Shown: piece after piece, positions 1 to 8,412 of the stretch
How the letters are laid out: every line of letters begins with the position of its first letter
Numbering within the stretch: the first letter of the stretch is position 1
Made by a program: the position numbers and the translations under genes
The notes under the pieces: model-generated
Seen by the model: only the letters and a program-made list of their open reading frames with translations
The model's database searches: none
What the model was told of the DNA's origin: nothing
From: an uncultured Erysipelotrichaceae bacterium
Lineage (GTDB): Bacteria; Bacillota_I; Bacilli_A; RFN20; CAG-826
Reading direction: 5' to 3'
Assembly: GCA_902799855.1 (NCBI GenBank)
Contig: CADCCA010000018.1
Span: 1 to 25,531, forward strand
Length of the DNA: 25,531 nt

Positions 1-4
1 AAAA

Positions 5-505
5 GTGGAAAACAACAATATAAAAATCGTCAAAATGGACGAATCGATGTATGAAGATGTTTATCTTAATTCACAAGATGAAGATAATCGTCGTTTTGTT
101 CCTGATGAAGTATTTGATTCTTTAGAAGAGACTAAAGAAGTAGTGGATCATATCATCGCTAGTTATGATTCAGTCGATGGTCCTTTTATCTATGCAGTTA
201 TTAGAAAGAAAGATAATGCCAATATTGGCTACGTTCAACTAGTGAAAATCGAACAAGGTTGGGAGATCGGTTACCATATTGCAAAAAGATATACCGGTCA
301 CGGCTACGCTACTGAGGCAGTTAAGTTATTCTTAGATTACATTAAAGACAATATGGATATTAAACAAGTATACGGTATCGCTCTTTTTGATAATAAAGCC
401 AGTAAAAGAGTGTTAGAAAAATGTGGATTTGAACTAATATTTGAAGGCATTGACCTATATCAAGGAACAAAAAGAAAAATAATTAGAACAATCAAACTTT
501 TATAA
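5..505 (+). CDS. GNAT-family N-acetyltransferase
   Basis: A 166-aa protein of the GNAT fold, which transfers an acetyl group from acetyl-CoA to an amine. The acetyl-CoA-binding motif A is visible around residues 90-110 as a Gly-Tyr-His strand followed by R-Y-T-G-H-G-Y-A, matching the family R/Q-x-x-G-x-G/A signature. A C-terminal segment (S-K-R-V-L-E-K-C-G-F) is the usual GNAT motif B. The frame opens with a GTG at the very edge of the window, so the true start could lie upstream; an internal ATG at 35 is an alternative. The next gene is a second GNAT 17 nt downstream with the same R-V-(L/I)-E-K-C-G-F signature, so the pair may be an old tandem duplication. The substrate cannot be told; RimJ/RimL-type protein acetylation or small-molecule acetylation are both possible. 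Confidence 0.85.
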   Translation: MENNNIKIVKMDESMYEDVYLNSQDEDNRRFVPDEVFDSLEETKEVVDHIIASYDSVDGPFIYAVIRKKDNANIGYVQLVKIEQGWEIGYHIAKRYTGHGYATEAVKLFLDYIKDNMDIKQVYGIALFDNKASKRVLEKCGFELIFEGIDLYQGTKRKIIRTIKLL

Positions 506-507
506 AC

Positions 508-516
508 TGGTATGAT
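508..516 (+). promoter_or_regulatory. Extended -10 promoter directly before the second GNAT gene
   Basis: TG at 508-509, one base, then TATGAT at 511-516 form an extended -10 element. Six bases separate it from the ATG at 523, so the predicted transcription start falls on or next to the start codon. There is no Shine-Dalgarno sequence in the gap, consistent with a leaderless transcript. Confidence 0.5.
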
Positions 517-522
517 ATTCGT

Positions 523-1059
523 ATGAATAAAATACAATCAAACGTTATTATTACCGAAAGATGCATCCTTAGAAAAGTTAGAAAAGATGACGCTGCACCA
601 ATGTTTAGAAATTGGGCTAGTGATCCAGAAGTCACCAGATATTTAACATGGCTCCCACATCAAAGCATTGAAGTCAGCCAAATGATTATTGATAGCTGGT
701 TAAAGGATGAAGAAAATCCTCAAACAATAAGATTTGTTATCACAATAAAAGGTAACGATGAACCAGTTGGTTCAATCGATGTTGTTAAATATATAGACGA
801 CAATCCAGAAATTGGCTACTGCATTTCTAGGAAGCTATGGGGCAAAGGATTAATGACTGAAATATGCTCAGCATTTGTTAAACATCTATTTGATATGGGC
901 TTTAATAAAGTATTTATAAACGCTGCCGTTGATAATATCGGTAGTAATAGAGTCATTGAAAAATGTGGTTTCAAATTCATTGGTAAGGAAAGACTTGAAC
1001 ACACATCGGTTTTTAAACCAGAACCAATGATGATAAATTGCTATGAAATGAACAAATAG
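523..1059 (+). CDS. GNAT-family N-acetyltransferase (RimJ/RimL-like)
   Basis: A 178-aa GNAT protein resembling the RimJ/RimL group (Acetyltransf_3), which often acetylates protein N-termini, aminoacyl groups or antibiotics. It opens with a typical strand ending T-E-R-C-I-L-R and carries motif A as K-L-W-G-K-G-L-M at about residues 104-111, then V-I-E-K-C-G-F-K-F near 145-153. Length is normal for the family. The start is the ATG at 523; nothing resembling a ribosome binding site precedes it, but an extended -10 lies just upstream. It follows another GNAT gene and ends one base before a conserved tandem-repeat promoter for the next gene. The substrate is unknown. Confidence 0.87.
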   Translation: MNKIQSNVIITERCILRKVRKDDAAPMFRNWASDPEVTRYLTWLPHQSIEVSQMIIDSWLKDEENPQTIRFVITIKGNDEPVGSIDVVKYIDDNPEIGYCISRKLWGKGLMTEICSAFVKHLFDMGFNKVFINAAVDNIGSNRVIEKCGFKFIGKERLEHTSVFKPEPMMINCYEMNK

Positions 1060-1060
1060 G

Positions 1061-1094
1061 TGTGGCACATTTGTGAAATCCCATTTGTTACAAT
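1061..1094 (+). promoter_or_regulatory. Tandem-heptamer activator site plus -10 box, copy 1
   Basis: TGTGGCA at 1061-1067 and TGTGAAA at 1072-1078 are separated by CATT. After 10 bases comes TACAAT at 1089-1094. The same heptamer-N4-heptamer-N10-(-10) layout recurs at 10507 and 13906. No consensus -35 is present at the normal 17-bp distance, so an activator probably replaces it. The downstream ATG at 1104 is only 9 bases after the -10. Confidence 0.6.
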
Positions 1095-1103
1095 AGCGAG
1101 GCT

Positions 1104-2291
1104 ATGGAAAAGAAAAGAACAAGAGCGCAAGATGCCGCTAAAGGATTGATGATCATTGCAGTCGTCTTTTTTCACTCTTATTTGATGACATTTGATAATC
1201 CTCCAGATGCTCTTGGTTCATTTAATATCTTAGGAGCGTTTTTCCCATTCTTATTAAGTTCATTCTTCTTCTATACTGGCTATAACTACGTGCCTAATGG
1301 TAAGAGCTTTAAAGAGAATTTGGCTAAACGCGCTAAGCAGTTACTTTTACCAATCGTATTTTGCTACATCATAACCATTGTTTCTATTTCCATCATGGAA
1401 TTAATCTATAACCACAATGATATCGGTGGTACTTTCCAAGCTATTGGTAATACGATTCTATATAGTTTGATGTCTGAACCATTAGCCTGGATGATTGGTT
1501 TCCCACAAAGTGGTGGAACAGTATTTGGTATTGTCTTAGGATTAGGACTTTTATGGTTCCTATATTGCTTATTTATCTGTTCCATTTTCTTCTACTTACT
1601 AGTGAACTTCACTAACAAAAGACCTGCTAATTTAATATCCGTGGTCATTGTTTTACTAGTGATGGCGTTCTGTTTAGGTGAGTTTGTTGGTATATATCTA
1701 CCTTACGCAGTGCAATGCTATCCAGTCGTTTTAGCGATTATGTTGACCGCTGCATATTTAAGACAATCACACTTCTTGAATAGAAGAATCCTAAGTAAAA
1801 AAGATAGCTGGCATCACGCGATTAATATGGTTATCGCGGAAGGATTAATTGTTGGTATCTCTTTAGCGTGTCATTATCATTTCGGAGCGTTACTCACTGG
1901 TTCTATGCCAGGTGGAATGTTTGATCCTAGCTTAAAGGGATTCGATGCTTTCATCATCTTTATTTTCAGTATCATTGGTACTTATTTCCTTCATATCCTA
2001 TGCCGTTTAATTAAGCATATTCCAGTTGTAGGTATCGTTCTTCAATGGATTGGTAACCACTCTGCAATATTCTATTTATTCCATCCAATACCATTAATTC
2101 TTGCTTCGATTATCTTCTTCCAAAAGAAGATTGTTTGGGGCCACGCTCAAGCGTTCTTCTTTGTCGCTTTTGCGGTTATCTTCTTATCTGGTGTATGTCT
2201 ATTAATGGACTTAATCATCAAAAAGAAACAAATTAAACGACCAATCGCTGAGGAAATTGAAAATAACAAAGATCCAGAAGATAATATTTAA
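1104..2291 (+). CDS. Acyltransferase family 3 integral membrane protein
   Basis: A 395-aa polytopic membrane protein with about ten hydrophobic segments, typical of the acyltransferase 3 superfamily, which transfers acyl groups (often acetyl or succinyl) to carbohydrates or lipids of the envelope. Near the N-terminus R-A-Q-D-A-A-K-G-L is followed by an AIVV-type helix ending in H24, matching the D...rG(l/i)..(l/i)V...H motif of this family. The C-terminus is charged and cytoplasmic. It is followed after two bases by an acyl-activating ligase, suggesting one operon in which the ligase supplies or processes an acyl donor. The start is ATG 1104. The weak purine stretch just before it would lie outside or at the tip of the predicted transcript, so a leaderless message is likely. 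The exact acceptor cannot be read from sequence. Confidence 0.8.
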   Translation: MEKKRTRAQDAAKGLMIIAVVFFHSYLMTFDNPPDALGSFNILGAFFPFLLSSFFFYTGYNYVPNGKSFKENLAKRAKQLLLPIVFCYIITIVSISIMELIYNHNDIGGTFQAIGNTILYSLMSEPLAWMIGFPQSGGTVFGIVLGLGLLWFLYCLFICSIFFYLLVNFTNKRPANLISVVIVLLVMAFCLGEFVGIYLPYAVQCYPVVLAIMLTAAYLRQSHFLNRRILSKKDSWHHAINMVIAEGLIVGISLACHYHFGALLTGSMPGGMFDPSLKGFDAFIIFIFSIIGTYFLHILCRLIKHIPVVGIVLQWIGNHSAIFYLFHPIPLILASIIFFQKKIVWGHAQAFFFVAFAVIFLSGVCLLMDLIIKKKQIKRPIAEEIENNKDPEDNI

Positions 2292-2293
2292 GT

Positions 2294-3943
2294 ATGGATA
2301 ACAAACTTAAAATAGAAAATTATCTATTTGAAGATATTTATAAATTAGACGAAGAAAAAAGCCAGATAATTGGCCTTAATTTTAAAGGCACTCCATATAC
2401 TTTCAAAGAAATTGAAAGAAGTGTCGATTATTATTGTCATGTTTTAGTGAACAAAGGCGTTAAACCAGGCGACCATGTCGCTTTATTAGGCATGAACTGC
2501 TATAACTGGTTAATAGCCTTCTACGCGATTATCAAAGTAGGGGCAGTCGCGGTCTTACTTAACTATATGGCAAGACACGAAACCCTTGTTGAATTAATCA
2601 AAGATACTGATTGTAAATATCTTTGTTATGGAAAATATATCGCTCTTGTTAAACAAGAAGATGAATTCAATGTCTTATTAAAAGAAACTGGTATTTCTAA
2701 AGAAAAGAGTATCTCAATGAGATATCGTCATATCAATTTCAAAGAGATACTTTCTAAAGAAGAAATTAAACCATTCAAATCACCTTTATCTAGAGAAGAA
2801 GATAGCAAGAGAACTTCTTTTATCATCTTTACAACAGGCACAACCGCTAAACCTAAAGCAGCGTGTTTATCTCAATTTGGCATGATGAATATCATCTATA
2901 TTAACTTCAAAAGATTGGATGCTGTATTCCCACAGAAATTCATGTGCTTATTACCAATGTTCCATTGCTTTGGCTTGTTAGTGGTTAATGCTTATATGGC
3001 TTTTCAAAGAACAGTCTATTTAAATAGTCTTTCTGATAAAGTCAAAATCTATAAAGAATTCGTTAAGAATAAATGCGGAGATTACGCTTCAGTAAGTGTG
3101 ATCTTTGATAAATTAGCGAGAGCCCCATTCTGGTGGCTACATCGCGCTAGATTTGTGCAACACTGCATCGTTGGCGGTGGATTTACCTCTGAACAAGAAT
3201 TTGCCTTCTTAGAAAAGAAGTACGGCAAAGGTAAATTCATGAATGGATACGGTCAAACCGAATGTTCGCCAATGATTTCTTTAGTGTATCCGGATCTTCC
3301 TGACGAAAAGAAAAGAACAACAGTGGGTATTCCAATGCAAGGCATCGAACTAGCGTTCATGGATCCAGAAACTAAAAAGATATTACCAAAAGGTCAAGTT
3401 GGTGAAATTTTAGTGAAGGGCTATAACGTATTTAATGGCTATTATAATATGCCAAAAGAAAAACAACCATTTGATAAAGATGGCTATTTGCACACTGGCG
3501 ACTTAGGCTATCTTGATGAAGATGGTTATCTCGTATTAAATGGTCGATTAAAAGATATTATCATCCGTAAAGGCGAGAATATTTCACCAAAAGAAATTGA
3601 AGAGGAATTAAGAAAATTCCATGAATTTGGGCAGGTACGTGTATTGGGTTTCCCATCTATTGATGAAGGTGAATATATCATTGCCTGTGTTGAATTAAAG
3701 AAAAAACCATTACATTTCGTAGAAGAGAAATACTTTGAACAAATGCGTAAAACTTTACCAGAAATTAAAATTCCGACCCATATTGTCTACACTGATAAAT
3801 TCCCATTAACAGCAAATGGTAAATTAGATGAAATGCAGCTTAGAGAACTTTGTCTTAATAAATTATCGCTCTTCTTAAATGAAGATAGTCTAGCGATGAA
3901 GACAAGAAAGCTCATGCATAAAGCCATAGAAGAAAAGCGCTAA
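2294..3943 (+). CDS. AMP-forming acyl-CoA synthetase / acyl ligase (ANL superfamily)
   Basis: A 549-aa class I adenylate-forming enzyme that activates a carboxylic acid with ATP to an acyl-AMP and then normally loads it onto CoA or a carrier protein. The P-loop-like A3 motif (F-T-T-G-T-T-A-K-P-K) is at about residues 179-188, A5 (N-G-Y-G-Q-T-E-C-S-P) at 317-326, A7 (H-T-G-D-L-G-Y) at 400-406, A8 (G-R-L-K-D-I-I-I-R-K-G-E-N-I) at 417-430, and the A10 catalytic lysine (T-A-N-G-K) at 510. All catalytic motifs look intact. The gene starts 2 nt after the membrane acyltransferase, so the two are probably co-transcribed and act in one envelope or lipid acylation pathway. The fatty-acid chain preference cannot be decided. 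A TAATAT box 6 nt before its ATG might also give a second, leaderless transcript. Confidence 0.85.
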   Translation: MDNKLKIENYLFEDIYKLDEEKSQIIGLNFKGTPYTFKEIERSVDYYCHVLVNKGVKPGDHVALLGMNCYNWLIAFYAIIKVGAVAVLLNYMARHETLVELIKDTDCKYLCYGKYIALVKQEDEFNVLLKETGISKEKSISMRYRHINFKEILSKEEIKPFKSPLSREEDSKRTSFIIFTTGTTAKPKAACLSQFGMMNIIYINFKRLDAVFPQKFMCLLPMFHCFGLLVVNAYMAFQRTVYLNSLSDKVKIYKEFVKNKCGDYASVSVIFDKLARAPFWWLHRARFVQHCIVGGGFTSEQEFAFLEKKYGKGKFMNGYGQTECSPMISLVYPDLPDEKKRTTVGIPMQGIELAFMDPETKKILPKGQVGEILVKGYNVFNGYYNMPKEKQPFDKDGYLHTGDLGYLDEDGYLVLNGRLKDIIIRKGENISPKEIEEELRKFHEFGQVRVLGFPSIDEGEYIIACVELKKKPLHFVEEKYFEQMRKTLPEIKIPTHIVYTDKFPLTANGKLDEMQLRELCLNKLSLFLNEDSLAMKTRKLMHKAIEEKR

Positions 3944-3959
3944 TAAGCGCTTCTTTTCT
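3928..3959. terminator. Bidirectional terminator between convergent genes
   Basis: A stem pairs 3928-3940 with 3947-3959 (13 positions, one A/C mismatch and one G-U), with the loop 3941-3946 consisting of TAATAA, which includes the stop codon of the ligase gene. A-rich and T-rich flanks serve both strands, and the stop codon of the opposing permease gene overlaps the right arm. Confidence 0.75.
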
Positions 3960-6334
3960 TATTCTCTCTCTTTAACTGATTCTGGTAAGTTCCATTTCTT
4001 CATTGTGTTCATCACTAAGAAGTGAGAAACAAGAAGGAACGCTAAGACGATAACGGTGGAGAAGACATATATCGTCCATGTTTGAGGGAATGGGAATATT
4101 TGATCTGGTACAGATATTGATTTTAATAATGCTTTAGTTAATAAGATACCGATAGGAACTGCAAATACCATTGAAACTATAAACTGAATGACACTAGTGA
4201 ATAAGTTAGCCATTGATATTGAACGGCGTTGATAACCTAATGTTCTCATCGTCGCAAATGTTCTCTTCTGTTCTTTTAAGTTTGTCTGCATCATATTAAA
4301 GACAATCATAAAGCCCACAACAATCGCCATAATAGTTAAGATAACACTAGAGATATTAAATGCCGCTAATCGGTCATCAAATTCTCCACGTATGACCTTT
4401 GTATATGAAATATAAGTCACATGTTCCACATCTTTATATTTTTCAAAGAAAGCATCTTCGTTCTTAACTTGGACTAACAACGATCCTCTAGCGTATTCAG
4501 GAGTGTATTCGTCATAGTTTGTGTAACTAACTTGATACATATATTCATTAGATATAGCGACAACTGTTAAAGGCACTTCGTTAGCCTCAATCACATCGCC
4601 AACTTTTGCGTCCAACAAATACGCGTGATATGTAGATAAGATAATGCCATGTTCAGGTACATCAATAATCTTTTCATAATCATCAACGATGCGGATTAAA
4701 TCTTGCTGTTGATAATTCTTAATGCCATTGATAAGACCAACTTCTTTCTTATTGTTTCTAGTGTTAACCATTTCACTAGGCAAATATTTAATTAATGTTT
4801 TAGCCTCAATATTAGAGTCATCCGAAGAGAATGTTTCATTAATATATTCATCAGTTGGAAGATTATCAAAATAGACTTGGACATCATAATTTAAACGTGT
4901 TTGGAATACTTGTGACATCATTTGACTCTTACTTTCTCCAAGAGATAAGGCTACAAAAATGAGCATGCCACTCGCTAATAAGCAAATGCCAGAAAGAATA
5001 TAACGTCTAATATTTCTTAATGTTTGAGAAATAGTGACCTTTAAAGTAATAGGAGCTTTCTTAAAAACAGTTCTTGTTAATAGTGGTGTGCTGTTATTAG
5101 TAGGTGGTAAAGCTTTCATAGCTTCAACCGGTCTAATTCTAGCGATATTTAATGACGCTAAATAGCCAGTTAATAATGTCACGGTCACGATAATTGCTAA
5201 GGAAATAAAGATAGCGACTGGATGTAACGCGAATGTTTGAGGGAATAACTTTAAAGCGCTTCCATACGCTCCATTAGCGAGAATAGTGAACACTGATCCA
5301 ATACCAACACCAAGTAACCACGCAAAGAAACCAATCACAAAACTAAGTGATAAGAACACTAATGAAATACTAGATGTCTTCTCACCTAAGGCTCTCATAA
5401 TACCGATATCTTTACGGCATTGTTTAACGATTTGGAACAAGAATAAGGCTGTGACAATTAAAACAACCACAAAGAAGACAGCGGGGGCAGAAATGGTAAT
5501 AAGATTAATACCTCTTAATGCATCTTTATAAAAGACAATGGCTTCTGATTTATCGTAAGTAGTAGCGAAGGCAATATTGTTTTTTAATTGTTTAACATCA
5601 TCATCGGTAATGCTGATACCCTGTTCCTCACTGATATATGTTTTTAATGCATCAACTGTTTGATCAATGGTCTTTTCTTTACCAGGTTTAAAATCAAATA
5701 ACATTTGATTGAACCCTTTAGTGGAGAAGTGATCATCTAATGATTTATCTGGTACATAGATATAGGCAAAATCACGAGATGAGGCTATTGAATATGGATC
5801 TGCTTTAACCACTGATGCTTCAGGAGAAACAATAGTGGCGTCAATTGTGTAGTTATAAGTTGTGCCATCAGGCATTTTCGCACTAATCGTATCACCCACT
5901 TTGAAACCATTTGATTTAGCGAAATAGTATTCCATACGAATACCATCTTCTTTGTCTGAGCCTTCAACGATATGGTGTTTTAATAAACTATCTTTTGTAT
6001 AACCGATTAATCTTGTTGAATATGAATCACTTCCATAAGTAAAAGTAGTGGTATATGTCGTGCGATATTCCGCTTTTTCAATACCCATATAATCATTAAA
6101 ATCACTTGGTAAATAAGATAAGTAAACGTCATCCACATTATCAGTGGTTTGAACGTATAAATCTGGATAGCCACATTCATCAAGCAAGAGACTAACGCTT
6201 ACTTCTAATGAATGATAAGAATTTCTTAAGCCGATTAAAATGCCACATCCAAAAGCGCCCACTAAAACAACGCTCAATAACATGAGCCAGAAGCGCTTAA
6301 AATATGGTATTAATAAACTTCTTGCGAGTTTCAT
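3959..6334 (-). CDS. ABC transporter permease with two FtsX domains (MacB-like exporter)
   Basis: Membrane subunit of an ABC exporter. The frame is open to a TTG at 6346 (795 aa), but the ATG at 6334 (791 aa, starting M-K-L-A-R-S-L-L) avoids overlap with the upstream ATPase gene and begins at a typical amphipathic N-terminus, so it is preferred. Counting from the TTG, helices lie near 18-40, 286-308, 330-355, 375-398, 447-468, 666-686, 710-737 and 755-780. Large extracytoplasmic regions occupy about 41-285 and 470-665. Each half has an FtsX core, with the charged turn R-K-D-I-G-I-M-R-A-L-G (311-321) and its counterpart E-Q-K-R-T-F-A-T-M-R-T-L-G (692-704). This duplicated form is used for export of peptides, lipoproteins or antimicrobials by a mechanotransmission mechanism. 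The substrate is unknown; it pairs with the ATPase immediately upstream. Confidence 0.85.
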   Translation of the reverse strand: MKLARSLLIPYFKRFWLMLLSVVLVGAFGCGILIGLRNSYHSLEVSVSLLLDECGYPDLYVQTTDNVDDVYLSYLPSDFNDYMGIEKAEYRTTYTTTFTYGSDSYSTRLIGYTKDSLLKHHIVEGSDKEDGIRMEYYFAKSNGFKVGDTISAKMPDGTTYNYTIDATIVSPEASVVKADPYSIASSRDFAYIYVPDKSLDDHFSTKGFNQMLFDFKPGKEKTIDQTVDALKTYISEEQGISITDDDVKQLKNNIAFATTYDKSEAIVFYKDALRGINLITISAPAVFFVVVLIVTALFLFQIVKQCRKDIGIMRALGEKTSSISLVFLSLSFVIGFFAWLLGVGIGSVFTILANGAYGSALKLFPQTFALHPVAIFISLAIIVTVTLLTGYLASLNIARIRPVEAMKALPPTNNSTPLLTRTVFKKAPITLKVTISQTLRNIRRYILSGICLLASGMLIFVALSLGESKSQMMSQVFQTRLNYDVQVYFDNLPTDEYINETFSSDDSNIEAKTLIKYLPSEMVNTRNNKKEVGLINGIKNYQQQDLIRIVDDYEKIIDVPEHGIILSTYHAYLLDAKVGDVIEANEVPLTVVAISNEYMYQVSYTNYDEYTPEYARGSLLVQVKNEDAFFEKYKDVEHVTYISYTKVIRGEFDDRLAAFNISSVILTIMAIVVGFMIVFNMMQTNLKEQKRTFATMRTLGYQRRSISMANLFTSVIQFIVSMVFAVPIGILLTKALLKSISVPDQIFPFPQTWTIYVFSTVIVLAFLLVSHFLVMNTMKKWNLPESVKERE

Positions 6335-6339
6335 TTCTA

Positions 6340-7050
6340 TTACCAAACAATATCCTTAGCATCCTTAGGATGTTCGTTGACTTTTTCTTTTTCAATTTTA
6401 CCGTTTCTTAAAGTAATGATACGGTTAGCCATATCGGCAATAGGGGTTGTATGAGTAACGATAACCATAGTTTGACCTTGTTTTCTGACAATATCTTGTA
6501 ATAATTCAAGAATCTTACGACCTGTTTTATCATCTAAGGCACCTGTTGGTTCATCACATAAAATAATTTCTGCGTTTTTCACTAACGCTCTAGCGATAGA
6601 AACTCTTTGTTGTTCACCGCCACTCATCTGACTTGGGTATTGGTTCATCTTTTGATTGCCTAAACCCACTAATTCGAGAGTCTTTTCACCAAGATGCTCT
6701 TCATCCTTTTTGGGGAGGGACATTCTGACATTCTCTAAGGCGGTTAAATCTGGTAATAAGTTATAGAATTGGAAGATAAAACCAATCTTCTCTTTACGGT
6801 ACTTAGTTAATTCACGGTCCTTATATTTTGTAATATCTTCACCGTTTAATAAGACTTGACCATCAGTGGGGGAATCCATACCACCGATAATATTCAAAAG
6901 AGTGGATTTACCACATCCAGAATTGCCTAATAAGACCAGCATTTCACCTTTATAAACATCAAAGGAGACATCATCTAATGCTTTAACTTGCGATTCTCCT
7001 TTACCGTAATATTTTTTAAGATTTCTAATTTCTAACAACTTCTCTGCCAT
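6340..7050 (-). CDS. ABC transporter ATP-binding protein (MacB/LolD-like)
   Basis: A 236-aa nucleotide-binding subunit that powers the adjacent permease. Walker A G-N-S-G-C-G-K-S-T is at 42-50, the Q-loop glutamine at 94, the ABC signature M-S-G-G-E-Q-Q-R at 142-149, Walker B I-I-L-C-D-E at 162-167, the D-loop A-L-D at 171-173 and the switch histidine at H200. All catalytic residues are intact. The short family-specific G-E-S-Q-V-K-A-L-D insert near the N-terminus is typical of the LolD/MacB/FtsE branch. A strong Shine-Dalgarno AAAGGAG ends 10 nt before the ATG at 7050. The permease gene follows within a few bases, so the two form an operon, transcribed divergently from the lipoprotein/two-component genes. 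Confidence 0.92.
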   Translation of the reverse strand: MAEKLLEIRNLKKYYGKGESQVKALDDVSFDVYKGEMLVLLGNSGCGKSTLLNIIGGMDSPTDGQVLLNGEDITKYKDRELTKYRKEKIGFIFQFYNLLPDLTALENVRMSLPKKDEEHLGEKTLELVGLGNQKMNQYPSQMSGGEQQRVSIARALVKNAEIILCDEPTGALDDKTGRKILELLQDIVRKQGQTMVIVTHTTPIADMANRIITLRNGKIEKEKVNEHPKDAKDIVW

Positions 7051-7102
7051 ATAAGGTCTCCTTTAAATAGCAAAAAACATTCAAACAAACACATGCGTTT
7101 AA

Positions 7103-7118
7103 AATAATGCTCATTATT
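7103..7118. repeat. Inverted repeat in the ABC-operon leader (possible operator)
   Basis: AATAATG at 7103-7109 and CATTATT at 7112-7118 are perfect 7-bp inverted repeats spaced by two bases. They sit just downstream of the predicted minus-strand promoter (7164-7136), a common place for a repressor site. Being AT-rich, they could arise by chance. Confidence 0.35.
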
Positions 7119-7135
7119 ATCTTATCGTATTAAAG

Positions 7136-7164
7136 TTTATATGGTAAGTTTTGTATTTGATCAA
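7136..7164 (-). promoter_or_regulatory. Sigma-A type promoter of the ABC exporter operon
   Basis: On the minus strand TTGATC (7164-7159) and TATAAA (7141-7136) are separated by exactly 17 bp. The predicted start near 7129 gives a leader of about 80 nt ending in the strong ribosome binding site of the ATPase gene. Confidence 0.5.
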
Positions 7165-7233
7165 TCTAACTGAAAAAATTTGTTTTGACCTAGTCTCATA
7201 AAATAGCAAACCCGTCATTTAAGTACACATTAA

Positions 7234-7254
7234 AACACTTAGTAGTGTTATAAT
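7234..7254 (+). promoter_or_regulatory. Extended -10 promoter overlapped by a 16-bp inverted repeat
   Basis: TG at 7246-7247 plus TATAAT at 7249-7254 form a consensus extended -10. The inverted repeat AACACT-TAGT-AGTGTT (7234-7249) ends on the first base of the -10, so a bound repressor would block the promoter. The lipoprotein ATG is 16 nt past the -10 and lacks a Shine-Dalgarno sequence. Confidence 0.5.
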
Positions 7255-7270
7255 TCTCTTACGAATCATT

Positions 7271-8359
7271 ATGAAAAAAGTAGTTAAACTCAGTTCTTTG
7301 TTATTGGTCACGTTTGCTTCCACTGCTTGTGGTCAAAACCCCGCTAATTCATCTAGCGCTAGTGCATTTTGTAATCCTTCTTTTCGCCCTGTCGCTGAAT
7401 CATGGAAAGAAGAAGATGCTTTTGCTAAACCTGTTACGTATGAACTAAATAACACAATTACAACCGAAGAAGCAGAAACCATTGTTAATAATGACATCAT
7501 CGTTAATGTACCGGATAAACTCCCTAAACAATTAACGCATATTGAGGCTACAAAAAAAGAATTCCACGCTACTAAAAACCGTTCAACAGGTGACTACGTA
7601 GTTAAAGATTATTATCTAGAAAGAAGAACAACTCAATTAGTCGATAGTGAGAATAAATGGAGTTATTCAAGAACTAGTGATGAATCTAAAACTGTCTATT
7701 TTGAAGAAGAACCATTGGTTAGACATGAGGTCTTAGAATCCCTCTATTTCCATAGAAATAATTACCTTTATTTTGTCTTTGCCGAATTGGATTATTATGA
7801 AGGCAATGAAAGTGATGGAGTTTATAATTGCTACTATGCAAAAACAAAAGATTTATCAAAAGAAGAAATCGATAATCGCTTTACTATCAACACTGAAGCT
7901 TGGGCATATTTCCATAAGTATAGAGGATTTGCTAATCTTGACCGTCGCATAAAAGTCATTTTTGATAGAAGTTCCTCTTACTATTCAGTTGGCAAGGTCG
8001 ATAATTTAAATTTCCAAACTGATCATTCTTTTGCCTCCAAAGGTAGTGGTTATCTTGATTGTTTGGTCAATCAAACATGCACGTATAGCCTAAATGACTT
8101 AAACGATTACCCAAGCGAAGAACGCAATGTTTTAAAAACAATTGATTATCAACAAAAATACTTATCTAATATTTCTAACTATTTCTCATATGACGAGAGT
8201 TATATCACTACATCTGTTTCTAAAGACTCTGATAAAAAAGCCATTAGAGAAGACACAAACCAAGGTAGAAGAATTTTAAGCGAAGGATGCGAAATCTTTT
8301 ATCCAGATTTATCTAATTTTACTGAAAGAAACTGGGAACAAGTATTCAATACTAAATAA
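7271..8359 (+). CDS. Putative secreted lipoprotein of unknown function
   Basis: A 362-aa protein beginning with a lysine-containing signal peptide (M-K-K-V-V-K, then a hydrophobic stretch) and an S-T-A-C box with the candidate lipidated Cys20, followed by a Ser/Asn-rich linker (about 22-33). The S at -3 is less typical than Leu, so lipidation is likely but not certain. The rest is rich in Tyr, Asp, Glu and Lys with no recognised catalytic motif. There is one Cys pair region near 264-269 (C-L-V-N-Q-T-C). No paralogue is seen in the window. It sits upstream of the histidine kinase and response regulator genes in the same orientation, so a sensory or stress-related envelope role is possible. The ATG is preceded by an extended -10 but by no ribosome binding site. 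Confidence 0.65.
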   Translation: MKKVVKLSSLLLVTFASTACGQNPANSSSASAFCNPSFRPVAESWKEEDAFAKPVTYELNNTITTEEAETIVNNDIIVNVPDKLPKQLTHIEATKKEFHATKNRSTGDYVVKDYYLERRTTQLVDSENKWSYSRTSDESKTVYFEEEPLVRHEVLESLYFHRNNYLYFVFAELDYYEGNESDGVYNCYYAKTKDLSKEEIDNRFTINTEAWAYFHKYRGFANLDRRIKVIFDRSSSYYSVGKVDNLNFQTDHSFASKGSGYLDCLVNQTCTYSLNDLNDYPSEERNVLKTIDYQQKYLSNISNYFSYDESYITTSVSKDSDKKAIREDTNQGRRILSEGCEIFYPDLSNFTERNWEQVFNTK

Positions 8360-8368
8360 ACATAACAA

Positions 8369-8402
8369 AAGAATTACATTCTTAGATTTAATCGTATAAA
8401 AT
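8369..8402 (+). promoter_or_regulatory. Putative histidine kinase gene promoter with upstream inverted repeat
   Basis: TATAAA at 8395-8400, overlapping TAAAAT at 8397-8402, lies 10-12 nt before the kinase ATG. AAGAAT-TAC-ATTCTT (8369-8383) is a short inverted repeat covering the expected -35 area and could be an operator or a weak terminator of the preceding gene. No Shine-Dalgarno is seen before the ATG. Confidence 0.35.
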
Positions 8403-8412
8403 GTCATAGTAT

